From positions 372,001 to 436,000 of the forward strand of contig JAFIGY010000002.1 in assembly GCA_017849435.1 (NCBI GenBank): 64,000 nucleotides of DNA. Reading direction: 5' to 3'. Below are positions 17,558 to 27,019 of this stretch, piece by piece. The DNA is from Chitinophaga niabensis. GTDB lineage: Bacteria > Bacteroidota > Bacteroidia > Chitinophagales > Chitinophagaceae. A program made the position numbers and the translations under genes. Positions within the stretch are counted from its first letter, which is position 1; the number at the start of each line of letters is the position of its first letter. The notes below the pieces were generated by a model. The model made no database searches. It had not been told where the DNA came from and saw only the letters and a list, made by a program, of their open reading frames with translations.

Positions 17558-19297
17558 ATGAAGACACCCGAAAGCACCGCCATGCCCTTTGTATCCCGGT
17601 TAGCAAGAGCAGGAACCCAAGGGATCAAAGATGAAGATGCCGTGAGCCGGATTGTGATGGTTAACAAACTGAGCCTTGCCTTTGGCGGGATCATCCTCAT
17701 CATAGCCCCGGTTCTGCTCTATTTCCTGAAGGGCCGACCCACCATCATGATCGCGATTACAGCGGAGTTCCTGATCAATTGTTCTGTTATTTACCTGAAC
17801 CACCGCCGACATTACAATGCCGCCAGCCTGATCCTCTATTTCCTGCAATGTATAGCCATCGTGTATTTCGGGTTCCTGCTCGGGAAGCTGCTACAGTTGC
17901 AGTTCACGATCGTGTTCCTGTTATCGATCATTTTCCTGATCTTCAAAGAAGATTTTCTAAGAAAACTGGCTTTTTTCTCCGCGTTGCTGGTGCTGGGCTG
18001 CCTGGAAGCCAGCTATTATTTCAACGATGCGGAGCCCCTTATCCCCATCAGTTACAACACGGCCTATGTAATCCACCTGATGGTGGTGCTGGCCGTATTG
18101 TTCATTATCGTGGTAGTGAGCAAACCCTATGTAAAAAGCAATGATATCAATGCCGCACTTAAACGAGCGAACGATTTCAAGCGCGTGTTCGTGTACCAGG
18201 TGATCCATGAAATGCGCACGCCGCTGAATGCCATCTTTGGTGTGGCACAGCTGATGAAGAAAGAGGTCCGGCAGGATCCCCGTCTCAAAACCGTAGAACC
18301 CCTGACCGATCAACTCCTGTCCGCCACCCACAACGCCCGCAACATCATCAACAACGTGTTGGACATGGCCCAGATCGAATCCGGCCAAACAGAGATCATC
18401 CACGAGAACGCATTTCATGTGGAGCCCTTTTTCGCGAACATCATCGAAATGAACAAAGTGGTGGCCCGTTCCCGCAACATCCAGCTGAGGCTGGTGCTGG
18501 AGCAAATGCCGGAGGTGATCATCGCAGATCCCCTGAAGCTGATCCAGGTTACAACCAATCTGCTGGCGAATGCGATCAAGTATGGGGACAAGAACAGCGC
18601 GATCACGCTGGCGGCCATCGGAGGCAAAGCCAACTGGAGGCTGCAGGTGAGCAATGTGGGGCCGCATATCCCCCCGGAAAAACGGGCGATCATCTTTGAT
18701 CCTTTTGTAACCGATAAAAACAAGTACACCGAAGGCACCGGGCTGGGGCTGTACATCGTAAAGAACAAAGTGGAAGCGATGGGCGGCACCATCACGGTGG
18801 ATAGTTCACCGGGCCTGCCCACCGTTTTCACCGCCGTGCTTCCATTGTGCGTTGGGCATGAAGAGGATCTTGCGGCCGAGGAGGCCATTCCCGAGATCAC
18901 GGACCTTGGAGAAGTACATGTGATGATCGCGGAAGATAACGAACTGAATGCGATGTTGCTTTCCCGCCTGCTGGACCAGATGGGATGCCAGGTCACCGTT
19001 GCGCATAATGGCCTGGAGCTGCTGGAGCTGGTGAAAAAGACCATTCCCGACGCGATCATTCTCGATTATCACATGGAGATCATGGATGGAGAAGAAACCC
19101 TGCTCCATCTGAAGGATAATGCGTTACTGAAAGATATTCCTGTAATAGTCGCCACCGGCGATGCTTTTATAGAATCCCGTGAAGCCTTGCTGGCAGCGGG
19201 GGCAGACGCGTTCATCGAGAAACCCGTTGACCACAGGGCGCTGCTTCAGCTGCTTCAGAAACAGCTGCATCGTAGCAATGAGGAATTACAGGAATAA
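17558..19297 (+). CDS. Hybrid sensor histidine kinase with C-terminal receiver
   Basis: 579 residues from the ATG at 17558; a TTG at 17507 would add 17 residues. Six membrane helices (about residues 30-190) form the sensor region, without a large periplasmic domain. The HisKA motif VIHEMRTPLN has phospho-acceptor H217. The ATPase domain has N (LLANAIKYG), G1 (IIFDPF) and G2 (GTGLGLYIVKNKV) boxes. A receiver follows (VMIAEDNELNAML, phospho-acceptor D503 in LDYHMEIMDG, and the switch Lys in EKPV). There is no output domain, so the phosphate should pass to a partner. No partner is adjacent. The preceding hairpin suggests transcription separate from the GH genes. Confidence 0.9.
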   Translation: MKTPESTAMPFVSRLARAGTQGIKDEDAVSRIVMVNKLSLAFGGIILIIAPVLLYFLKGRPTIMIAITAEFLINCSVIYLNHRRHYNAASLILYFLQCIAIVYFGFLLGKLLQLQFTIVFLLSIIFLIFKEDFLRKLAFFSALLVLGCLEASYYFNDAEPLIPISYNTAYVIHLMVVLAVLFIIVVVSKPYVKSNDINAALKRANDFKRVFVYQVIHEMRTPLNAIFGVAQLMKKEVRQDPRLKTVEPLTDQLLSATHNARNIINNVLDMAQIESGQTEIIHENAFHVEPFFANIIEMNKVVARSRNIQLRLVLEQMPEVIIADPLKLIQVTTNLLANAIKYGDKNSAITLAAIGGKANWRLQVSNVGPHIPPEKRAIIFDPFVTDKNKYTEGTGLGLYIVKNKVEAMGGTITVDSSPGLPTVFTAVLPLCVGHEEDLAAEEAIPEITDLGEVHVMIAEDNELNAMLLSRLLDQMGCQVTVAHNGLELLELVKKTIPDAIILDYHMEIMDGEETLLHLKDNALLKDIPVIVATGDAFIESREALLAAGADAFIEKPVDHRALLQLLQKQLHRSNEELQE

Positions 19298-19306
19298 CGT
19301 AAAGCC

Positions 19307-20440
19307 TTATACTGCACGCACTTTAGCCGGTGTGGCGATCTGCGTTTCTTCCCAGATGGATTGCGCCTGTTTATAACGTTGGGTATATACCTGCCACATC
19401 CAGCTGGCTTGTACGCCGCGTTCCAGCCCGTTGAGGTGGATCTCCAATGTGCTTACTCTTTCCGGATAATGATCCATCCACGCTTTACATTGTTGACGGA
19501 TATGCTCCAGCAGGGATACATATTCAATGAGCAGTTCGCGTACCATGGCGGCTGCGCGGTAAATCACCTGGAACAGGGACAGATCAGGTTCGTTCAATGC
19601 GATCACCATGAGGAGGTTGGAATCCGCGCCGTTTTGGATCACTTCTTTTTCAAACGAGAAGAGATCGTTGGAAAGAGCGCCGAAAGCGGCCGTTACCCAG
19701 TGAAGGCGTTCCAGCTCCTGATCCAGCTGCATGGCGCGAAGCCAGGTCCAGTCGAGGAAAAGACCGTCCCCGTATTCCACCCACAGCACAATGTGGTGCA
19801 TGCCGGAAAGATGACAGCGCATATCCACATATTCCTCTACAGAGGGGATCCGTCCAAGAGACGATGCGTTATTATCGCGGTGAGTGATCGCAATGTGGTA
19901 GGTGTAGAGACGATGGAATTTTTCGAACCACGCCGCAGGAGCGGAATCCCTGAAGTCGCGAAGCACTTCCGTGTTCGCCTTTTCCATGTCCGGCGCGAGC
20001 GGGGAGATGTGCAGCTGCGAATCATATTTCCCCATTCGCTGAATGATCTGTTTTGCTTCTTTTTGTTTTTCGGGCGGAAGGAGATGGAATACATCGCGCC
20101 CCATCACATCATTCAGATAAAAATCGATGGTGAGGTTCTTCATCATCGTGAGCATTCGCTGCGGTTCCGCTGTGGGATAGAGGAAGAGGGCACAGGTGAT
20201 GTGATGTTTGGCATTGTCCAGCCACACCCCATATGCTTCCCCGAACTCTTTTGCGACCTTGCGCAGCTCGTCGCTTTGCGGGTGCGGTGTGAACTCACGG
20301 CAATACTCATCCAGCCGGAATGAGCCGTGATTAAATAATTCCTGCAGTGAAAATGTGGTGGTGCGGCTTAGGAATGCATACTCGTTCTGTACTTTCTCCA
20401 GGATGCTGCTGGTAGAAATTTTAAGCGATTTGTTTGGCAT
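19307..20440 (-). CDS. Class I terpene synthase family protein
   Basis: 377 residues, all-helical, no signal peptide. The NSE metal-binding motif is intact as N258-D-x-x-S262-x-x-x-E266 (NDLFSFEKE). R208, 50 residues upstream, fits the pyrophosphate sensor, and R355-Y356 matches the C-terminal RY pair. The Asp-rich motif is unusual: D106-FYL-N110-D111-VMGR-D116, with Asn where the first Asp of DDxxD is expected. Family members cyclise farnesyl or geranylgeranyl diphosphate. No prenyltransferase or P450 lies nearby. A near-palindrome sits between the start codon and a candidate -7 box. It is convergent with the kinase gene, nine bases apart. Confidence 0.85.
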   Translation of the reverse strand: MPNKSLKISTSSILEKVQNEYAFLSRTTTFSLQELFNHGSFRLDEYCREFTPHPQSDELRKVAKEFGEAYGVWLDNAKHHITCALFLYPTAEPQRMLTMMKNLTIDFYLNDVMGRDVFHLLPPEKQKEAKQIIQRMGKYDSQLHISPLAPDMEKANTEVLRDFRDSAPAAWFEKFHRLYTYHIAITHRDNNASSLGRIPSVEEYVDMRCHLSGMHHIVLWVEYGDGLFLDWTWLRAMQLDQELERLHWVTAAFGALSNDLFSFEKEVIQNGADSNLLMVIALNEPDLSLFQVIYRAAAMVRELLIEYVSLLEHIRQQCKAWMDHYPERVSTLEIHLNGLERGVQASWMWQVYTQRYKQAQSIWEETQIATPAKVRAV

Positions 20441-20464
20441 AACATGATAGATTAAAGTGAAGAA

Positions 20465-20500
20465 AAAACCGGTTAGCGATCGTTAACCAGTAAAAAGTTA
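20465..20500 (-). promoter_or_regulatory. Near-palindromic operator-like site upstream of the terpene synthase
   Basis: GGTTAGCGATCGTTAACC (20471-20488) is palindromic at 16 of 18 positions and lies 31-48 bases before the start codon. A -7-like box TAACTTTT (minus strand, 20493-20500) lies just upstream of it, so the site would sit at or after the transcription start, a position suited to repression. The 13-base word AAAACCGGTTAGC (20465-20477) recurs upstream of the DUF3472 gene. Confidence 0.45.
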
Positions 20501-20600
20501 CACATTTGCCTTCGCTTGTTTTATATCTTAATAATATATTGAATAAGAATTAATTGTATATGATTGATCTACCGGAAAGAGGAATGATCGATAACAGATG

Positions 20601-20632
20601 AAAAAAAGAAAAGGCCGGGTAAAAACCCGGCC
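20601..20632 (-). terminator. Terminator of the gltBD operon
   Basis: Stem GGCCGGGT / ACCCGGCC around AAAA, followed on the minus strand by TTTTCTTTTTTT. It lies about 60 bases past the gltD stop. Confidence 0.85.
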
Positions 20633-20689
20633 CGGCTGAAGGTTACAACAAAATCTAAACCTGCTTATGAGAAAAAGTTAAGATTAAAA

Positions 20690-22165
20690 TCAGAGGGAAA
20701 GCGCCATTAATGAATGGTCTTTGCTTTCCAGTTGTGAGCTGCCCATGAGGAACTCGTCCACTTTTCTTGCACACTCGCGTCCTTCACTGATAGCCCATAC
20801 CACAAGTGACTGTCCACGACGCATATCGCCGGCGGCAAAAACTTTCGGAATGGAGGTCTGGTACGCTTTTTCCGTGGCTTTCACATTCCCGCGATCGTCT
20901 GTTTCCACACCAAGGTCATCGATCATGCCTTTGTGTTGCGGATGAACAAAGCCCATGGCGAGGAGTGCGAGTTCACAGGGAACTTCCCTTTCGGAGCCAG
21001 GGACTTCTGTGAAGCGCGCGGGGCGGCCATCTTCACCGAGGCTCCATTGCAGGTCCACCAGCAGCAGACCTTTCAGGTTGCCTTTTTCATCGCCCACAAA
21101 TGCTTTTGTAGCGATGGCCCATTTGCGGTCTGCTCCTTCTTCGTGAGAAGTGGATGTTTTCAGAACCATCGGATAAGTGGGCCAGGGCATATAATCAGAA
21201 CGCTCGCCGGGAGGCTTGGGCAACAGTTCCAGCTGTGTTATGCTTACCGCGCCGTGCCGGTTGGAAGTGCCCACGCAATCGGATCCGGTATCACCGCCAC
21301 CGATCACTACAACGTTCTTGCCCGTTGCGAAAATATCTTCACCGTCCACTTTTATTTTGCTGAGGCGTTTGTTCTGTTGCTTGAGGAAGTCCATTGCAAA
21401 ATGCACGCCTTTCAACTCACGGCCCGGAATGGCGAGGTCACGGGGAATAGTAGATCCACCGGCCAGCACCACGGCATTGTATTCGCGGAGCAGGTCGTTC
21501 ACACTAACGTTCACGCCTACGTTGGCATTGCATTGGAATATCACGCCTTCTTCTTCCATCAAACTGATCCTTCTTTCTACCACCCACTTTTCCAGCTTGA
21601 AGTCAGGGATGCCGTAACGCAGGAGCCCGCCGGGTTTATCATCCCGTTCGAACACCGTTACCTGGTGGCCCGCATAGTTAAGCTGCGCGGCAGCGGCCAG
21701 ACCGGCAGGACCGGAACCGATCACTGCTACTTTCTTACCGGTGCGCACCCTTGGCGCTTTGGCCTTCACCAATCCCTTGTCGAATGCTATTTCAATAATA
21801 TGTTTTTCTATTTCCTCGATGGCCACCGGAGGTTGATTGATACCCAGCACGCAGGAGCTTTCACAGGGGGCCGGACAAATACGGCCGGTGAATTCGGGGA
21901 AGTTGTTGGTAGAGGTCAGCACATCGTACGCCTCCTGCCAGTCCTTCCGGTACACCGCATCGTTAAACTCCGGGATCACGTTGCCCAAAGGGCATCCGCT
22001 GTGGCAGAAAGGCACACCGCAGTTCATGCAGCGCGCAGCCTGCTGGTTCAGCGCCGGTTCAGCGAAACGCTCCACAAACTCGTTATAGTGCTTTACCCGG
22101 CTCTTGGTGTCAGCCTTTCCGGGAAGCTCCCGTGTAAATTCCAGAAATCCTGTTGGTTTACCCAT
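20690..22165 (-). CDS. gltD: Glutamate synthase, small (beta) subunit
   Basis: 491 residues. N-terminal iron-sulfur cysteines ([17 protein letters not shown] and [12 protein letters not shown]) are followed by an FAD-binding Rossmann motif ([15 protein letters not shown]) and an NADPH-binding motif ([13 protein letters not shown]). The C-terminal [16 protein letters not shown] completes the FAD domain. The subunit passes electrons from NADPH to the large subunit, which makes two glutamates from glutamine and 2-oxoglutarate. Full length for the family. It lies 45 bases downstream of gltB. Confidence 0.97.
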   Translation of the reverse strand: MGKPTGFLEFTRELPGKADTKSRVKHYNEFVERFAEPALNQQAARCMNCGVPFCHSGCPLGNVIPEFNDAVYRKDWQEAYDVLTSTNNFPEFTGRICPAPCESSCVLGINQPPVAIEEIEKHIIEIAFDKGLVKAKAPRVRTGKKVAVIGSGPAGLAAAAQLNYAGHQVTVFERDDKPGGLLRYGIPDFKLEKWVVERRISLMEEEGVIFQCNANVGVNVSVNDLLREYNAVVLAGGSTIPRDLAIPGRELKGVHFAMDFLKQQNKRLSKIKVDGEDIFATGKNVVVIGGGDTGSDCVGTSNRHGAVSITQLELLPKPPGERSDYMPWPTYPMVLKTSTSHEEGADRKWAIATKAFVGDEKGNLKGLLLVDLQWSLGEDGRPARFTEVPGSEREVPCELALLAMGFVHPQHKGMIDDLGVETDDRGNVKATEKAYQTSIPKVFAAGDMRRGQSLVVWAISEGRECARKVDEFLMGSSQLESKDHSLMALSL

Positions 22166-22210
22166 ATCTCTGCTTGATCTGCTTTTAAAATTGTTTACTC
22201 CACGATGCGC

Positions 22211-25200
22211 TTACGCTTTGCTCTTCACGCTTTTCTGTGCTGCGGCTTTGAGCACAGCCTTGTATTCTTTCGGGAATACTTTTACGAAATGGCGCAGCTG
22301 GTTCTCCCAATCTTTCAGGATGAACTTTGCCACGGTACTATTCGTATAGGCGTGATGTTTAGTGACCAGGTCGTGCAGCAAAACAGCATCCTCTTCCCCA
22401 AGCGGGTCCAGGTCAATCATGTCTTTATTGCAGCGGCCGGCGAAGCTGCCTTTCACATCGTACACAAAAGCGATACCGCCACTCATACCCGCTCCGAAGT
22501 TTCGCCCGGTTTCGCCCAGGATCACCGCTTTACCGCCGGTCATGTATTCACAACCATGGTCGCCGGTGCCCTCTGCCACTACGGTGGCGCCGGAATTCCT
22601 CACACAGAAACGCTCTCCGGCCTTGCCGCGGATATAGGCTTCCCCGGAAGTGGCGCCATAGAGTGCCACGTTACCGGCAATGATGTTCTCTTCCGCTTTG
22701 AAACCTGCTTCGGTAGAAGGATAGAGCACCAGTTGTGCACCGGAAAGCCCTTTCCCGAAGTAATCATTGGCTTCTCCTTCCAGTTCGAGCGTTACGCCTT
22801 TGGTGTTGAACGCTCCGAAGCTTTGCCCGGCGGAACCGGTGAACTTGAAGTGGATGGTGTCTTCCGGAAGACCATCGCCCTTGTAGATCTTTGATATTTC
22901 ATTGGAAAGGATGGTACCGATGGTACGATCCGTATTCCGCACATTGTATTTTCCGAATACGCGGGTCTTGTTTTCCAGCGCTGGTTTGGCCGCTTTGAGC
23001 AATTGCCAGTCCAGCACTTCCGCCAACCCGTGATCCTGCTCTTCCTGTTTGTACAGTCCGGTTTCATCGGAAGCCGGCTCACGGTACAGTACGGGGGAAA
23101 GATCGAGGTGTTTGTATTTCCAGTGAGATACGTTCTCGCGCACTTTCAACACATCTACCTGTCCCACCATCTCCTTCACCGTACGGAAGCCGAGTTCTGC
23201 CATAATCTCCCGCAGCTCTGCTACGAGGAAGTGGAAGAAGTTCACCACGTGCTGCGGGTCGCCGGCAAAGCGTTTGCGCAGTTCGGGATCTTGTGTGGCA
23301 ACGCCAACGGGACAGGTATTGAGATGGCATTTACGCATCATGATACATCCTTCTACTACCAGCGCGGCGGTGGCAACGCCCCATTCCTCTGCGCCGAGCA
23401 GGGTAGCGATGGCGATATCCCGGCCGGTTTTCAGCTGACCGTCTGTTTGTACGATCACGCGGCTGCGGAGTTTGTTGCGTACGAGTGTTTGATGGGTTTC
23501 GGCAAGACCAAGTTCCCAGGGCAGTCCGGCATGTTTGACGGAGCTGATGGGAGAAGCCCCCGTTCCGCCGTCGTGGCCGGAAACGAGCACCACATCTGCA
23601 TGCGCCTTTGCAACCCCGGCGGCAATGGTTCCTACACCTGCTTTTGAAACCAGCTTCACACTGATGCGTGCGGCGCGGTTAGCGTTCTTCAGGTCAAAGA
23701 TCAGCTGCGCGAGGTCTTCGATGGAATAGATATCGTGGTGCGGTGGCGGAGAGATCAGACCTACGCCGGGCGTAGCATGCCGAACCTTTGCGATCCAGTC
23801 GTCTACTTTATGACCGGGCAACTGCCCGCCTTCACCTGGTTTTGCACCCTGTGCCATTTTAATCTGCAATTCATCTGCATTGGTCAGGTAATTGCTGGTG
23901 ACCCCGAAGCGGGCGGAAGCTACTTGTTTGATCGCGGAACGCATGGAATCGCCGTTGGGCAGCAATTCATAGCGGAGCTCGTCTTCACCGCCTTCGCCGG
24001 TATTGCTTTTCGCGCCAATGCGGTTCATGGCGACGGCCAGCGTAGAGTGCGCCTCGTGGCTGATGGAGCCGAAGCTCATCGCGCCGGTGGCAAAGCGTTT
24101 CAGGATGCTTTCTGCAGATTCCACTTCTTCCAGCGGCACGGACTCACGGTTACGCTTAAACGTAAACAGGCTGCGGAGGGTGGCGGCCTTTTCACTTTGA
24201 TCGTTTACGGCCTTAGAATATTTTTTAAAGATGTTGTAATCATTCATGCGTGTTGAATACTGCAACAGGTGGATGGTGGTGGGATTGAAAAGGTGGAACT
24301 CCCCCTTCCGTTTCCACTGGTAAATACCCCCCGGCGTTAAACGCTGTACCGGTGTTTCTTTCCGGCCATAGCCCGTCCAGTGTTTGGCCAGCGTTTCCTG
24401 TGCAATTTCATCCAGCCCAAGGCCCTGTATACGGGAAACGGCGCCGGCGAAATATTTATCAACAACGGTTTTATTGATACCGAGTATCTCGAAGATCTGC
24501 GCACCCTGATAAGATTGCAGGGTGGAGATGCCCATTTTGGAGAAGACTTTCAGCAGGCCCTCGCAAACAGCTTTGATGTAATTCTTTTTGAGTTTGTCCA
24601 CATCCAGCTCCGTCTGCAGCTTGCCACTCAGGCGCATGTCGCGAATGGTGCTCAGCGCGAGATAGGGGTTGATGGCGGTGGCGCCAAACCCAAGCAGGCA
24701 GGCGAAATGATGTACTTCCCAAACATCGCCCGCTTCCACGATCAGACCTACCTGCCCGCGGTAACCTTTGCGGATCAGGTGATGGTGTACGGCGGAAAGT
24801 GCCAACAGGGAAGGGATAGCGGCATGTTCGGAGTCGATGGCGCGGTCTGAAAGGATGATCACTTCAAATCCGTCTTCCACCGCGTCTACTGCATAACGGC
24901 ACAGGCGCGCAAGCCCTTTTTCCATCGAGCCCGGTTTACCGTCCGCTTTAAAATACGTATGCAATGTTTTGGCCTGGAAGATACCGGTGTCGATACTGCG
25001 AATCTTTTCGAGATCGTAGTTGTTCAGGATCGGATGTGGCAGTGCAACGCTATGGCAGTGCAGCGGATCCTCGTCCAGCAGATTCCCGTTGTTTCCCACA
25101 AATGTTGCGAGAGACATCACCAGTCTTTCCCGGATAGGATCGATGGGCGGGTTGGTCACCTGTGCGAACAGCTGTTTGAAATAGCTGCTCAGGTGTTGCG

Positions 25201-26740
25201 GCTGATCGCTGAGAATGGCCAGGGGCACATCTGTACCCATAGAACCAACAGGCTCTTTACCATCGATCGACATCGGCGCGATGATCGTTTCCAGATCTTC
25301 CGTAGCGTACCCGAAAGCGCGCTGATATTTGAAGATCTGTTCCCGTTCCAGATGCGTAAAGGTTACGCGGGGTTCGGGCAGCTCATCGATACGGATCTTG
25401 TATTTGTTCAGCCATTCAGCATAAGGTTGCTGAGAGCAGATCTGTTGTTTCAGTTCTTCGTCTCCGATAATGCGGCCCTGTTCCATATCTACCACGAACA
25501 TCCTGCCCGGCTGCAGACGGCCTTTTTCTTTTACATTTTTCGGGTCGATGGGAAGCACACCGGCTTCGGACGCCATGATCACCCGATCATCTTTCGTCAC
25601 CACAAAACGGGAAGGGCGAAGGCCGTTCCGGTCCAGGGTAGCACCGATGATCCTGCCATCCGTAAAGGAGATAGATGCAGGGCCATCCCAGGGCTCCATC
25701 AGGGAAGCGTGATATTCATAGAATGCTTTCTTTACCGGATCCATATCCTCATTTCCATCCCAGGCTTCCGGGATCAGCATCATCATCACATGCGGCAGGG
25801 AGCGACCGGTAAGATTGAGCAGCTCGATCACATTGTCCAGACACGCGGAATCAGATTGTCCTTCATCCACGATCGGAGAAAGCATTTCCATTTCTTCCGG
25901 CGTGAAGTATTTGGTCACAAAGCTGTTTTCGCCGGCGCGGAGCCAGTTCAGGTTACCTTTCAACGTATTGATCTCCCCGTTATGCGCGATGTAGCGGAAC
26001 GGATGCGCCAGCTTCCAGCTGGGGAAAGTATTCGTCGCAAAGCGGCTATGGATCAGTCCGAATGCGGATACCATCCGTTCATCGCGGAGGTCTGTATAAT
26101 AATGGCCTACCTGGTAAGTGGTCAGCTGTCCTTTATATACAATGATTTTGTGCGAGAAGGATGCAAAATAGATCTCGGCTTTATCTTTCGGGATAGAATT
26201 GCGTACCGTTTTGGTAATATAATTGCGCAATACGAACAGCTTCCGTTCAAAAGCTTCCGGATCGGAGATATGATAAGGGCAGGCGATGAACAATTGCTCG
26301 ATCTCCGGTTCTACAGAAAGCGCTGTTTCACCGATGCCGTCCGGACGTACGGGAACTTTGCGGTAACCCAGGATATCCAGACCCAGTTTTTCCGCGCAAC
26401 GCTGGATGATTTCGCGACATTCTTCGCGCCAGCGGGGCTCTTTCGGGAAGAACACCATCCCAACGCCATATTTACCGGATTCCGGCAGCTTGATGCCTAG
26501 TTTCAGGCATTCCGCATACAGGAATTCATGCGGCATCTGTATAAGGATACCGGCACCGTCGCCGGTAGTACGCTCGCTTCCACAGGCACCACGATGTTCC
26601 ATATTTTCCAGCATCGTCAATGCATCACGGATGATCTGATGGGATTTCCGTCCCTTGATATGGGCTGTAAAGCCCGTACCGCACGCGTCATGTTCAAATT
26701 CCGGACGATACAAACCTTGCTCTTGGCTCACTTTTCGCAT
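22211..26740 (-). CDS. gltB: Glutamate synthase, large (alpha) subunit
   Basis: 1509 residues, full length. The class II amidotransferase domain starts at Cys20 (HDACGTGF), the catalytic nucleophile that must be exposed by removal of a short propeptide. A central domain and an FMN/2-oxoglutarate barrel follow (AMSFGSISHEAH, GEGGED, KPGEGGQLPG). The 3Fe-4S cysteines are in CIMMRKCHLNTCPVG. The C-terminal GXGXG beta-helix (GATSGEAYIRGKAGERF) is present. With gltD it forms the NADPH-dependent enzyme of ammonium assimilation. A hairpin leader precedes it. Confidence 0.97.
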   Translation of the reverse strand: MRKVSQEQGLYRPEFEHDACGTGFTAHIKGRKSHQIIRDALTMLENMEHRGACGSERTTGDGAGILIQMPHEFLYAECLKLGIKLPESGKYGVGMVFFPKEPRWREECREIIQRCAEKLGLDILGYRKVPVRPDGIGETALSVEPEIEQLFIACPYHISDPEAFERKLFVLRNYITKTVRNSIPKDKAEIYFASFSHKIIVYKGQLTTYQVGHYYTDLRDERMVSAFGLIHSRFATNTFPSWKLAHPFRYIAHNGEINTLKGNLNWLRAGENSFVTKYFTPEEMEMLSPIVDEGQSDSACLDNVIELLNLTGRSLPHVMMMLIPEAWDGNEDMDPVKKAFYEYHASLMEPWDGPASISFTDGRIIGATLDRNGLRPSRFVVTKDDRVIMASEAGVLPIDPKNVKEKGRLQPGRMFVVDMEQGRIIGDEELKQQICSQQPYAEWLNKYKIRIDELPEPRVTFTHLEREQIFKYQRAFGYATEDLETIIAPMSIDGKEPVGSMGTDVPLAILSDQPQHLSSYFKQLFAQVTNPPIDPIRERLVMSLATFVGNNGNLLDEDPLHCHSVALPHPILNNYDLEKIRSIDTGIFQAKTLHTYFKADGKPGSMEKGLARLCRYAVDAVEDGFEVIILSDRAIDSEHAAIPSLLALSAVHHHLIRKGYRGQVGLIVEAGDVWEVHHFACLLGFGATAINPYLALSTIRDMRLSGKLQTELDVDKLKKNYIKAVCEGLLKVFSKMGISTLQSYQGAQIFEILGINKTVVDKYFAGAVSRIQGLGLDEIAQETLAKHWTGYGRKETPVQRLTPGGIYQWKRKGEFHLFNPTTIHLLQYSTRMNDYNIFKKYSKAVNDQSEKAATLRSLFTFKRNRESVPLEEVESAESILKRFATGAMSFGSISHEAHSTLAVAMNRIGAKSNTGEGGEDELRYELLPNGDSMRSAIKQVASARFGVTSNYLTNADELQIKMAQGAKPGEGGQLPGHKVDDWIAKVRHATPGVGLISPPPHHDIYSIEDLAQLIFDLKNANRAARISVKLVSKAGVGTIAAGVAKAHADVVLVSGHDGGTGASPISSVKHAGLPWELGLAETHQTLVRNKLRSRVIVQTDGQLKTGRDIAIATLLGAEEWGVATAALVVEGCIMMRKCHLNTCPVGVATQDPELRKRFAGDPQHVVNFFHFLVAELREIMAELGFRTVKEMVGQVDVLKVRENVSHWKYKHLDLSPVLYREPASDETGLYKQEEQDHGLAEVLDWQLLKAAKPALENKTRVFGKYNVRNTDRTIGTILSNEISKIYKGDGLPEDTIHFKFTGSAGQSFGAFNTKGVTLELEGEANDYFGKGLSGAQLVLYPSTEAGFKAEENIIAGNVALYGATSGEAYIRGKAGERFCVRNSGATVVAEGTGDHGCEYMTGGKAVILGETGRNFGAGMSGGIAFVYDVKGSFAGRCNKDMIDLDPLGEEDAVLLHDLVTKHHAYTNSTVAKFILKDWENQLRHFVKVFPKEYKAVLKAAAQKSVKSKA

Positions 26741-26776
26741 TGGCTTAGATTTTTTCCTTTTTTCAGATACACTCCT

Positions 26777-26836
26777 CCCGGCAGGAGTTTCCTCCGGGCT
26801 CAGGTACCGTAATTGCTTGGGAACGGTTTAAAGATA
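26777..26836 (-). promoter_or_regulatory. gltBD promoter and structured leader
   Basis: A -7-like box TATCTTTA (minus strand, 26829-26836) gives a leader of about 80 bases. The leader contains a stem-loop, CCCGG-AGGA / TCCT-CCGGG with one bulged base (26777-26798), ending about 36 bases before the ATG. The structure is clear; a regulatory role is only suspected. It matches no riboswitch class I recognise. Confidence 0.4.
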
Positions 26837-26963
26837 CTAAAGGAACCCGGAATTTTTTACATAAAGTTCTATTAAACGCAAAAAATTTAGAAAAATTTAA
26901 AACAGAGGGCCGTGTAGTTTGAAATAATTAAAAATTGAAGCGCCTCCCGGAGCATATCGGACA

Positions 26964-26990
26964 CAAAAAAGCCGGGAGCGTTTCCCGGCC
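26964..26990 (-). terminator. Terminator of the GHL10 glycosidase gene
   Basis: GCCGGGA / TCCCGGC with a five-base loop, followed by TTTTTTGTG on the minus strand. It lies about 30 bases past the stop. Confidence 0.85.
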
Positions 26991-27019
26991 TGGTGATAAA
27001 TTGTGTAAAACACTGTCCG

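Noticed and set aside
24959-26500. 513-codon plus-strand frame opposite gltB
   Set aside because: It is a mirror of a highly conserved gene; the sequence has no recognisable domain and is rich in His/Arg/Phe, as expected for antisense frames.
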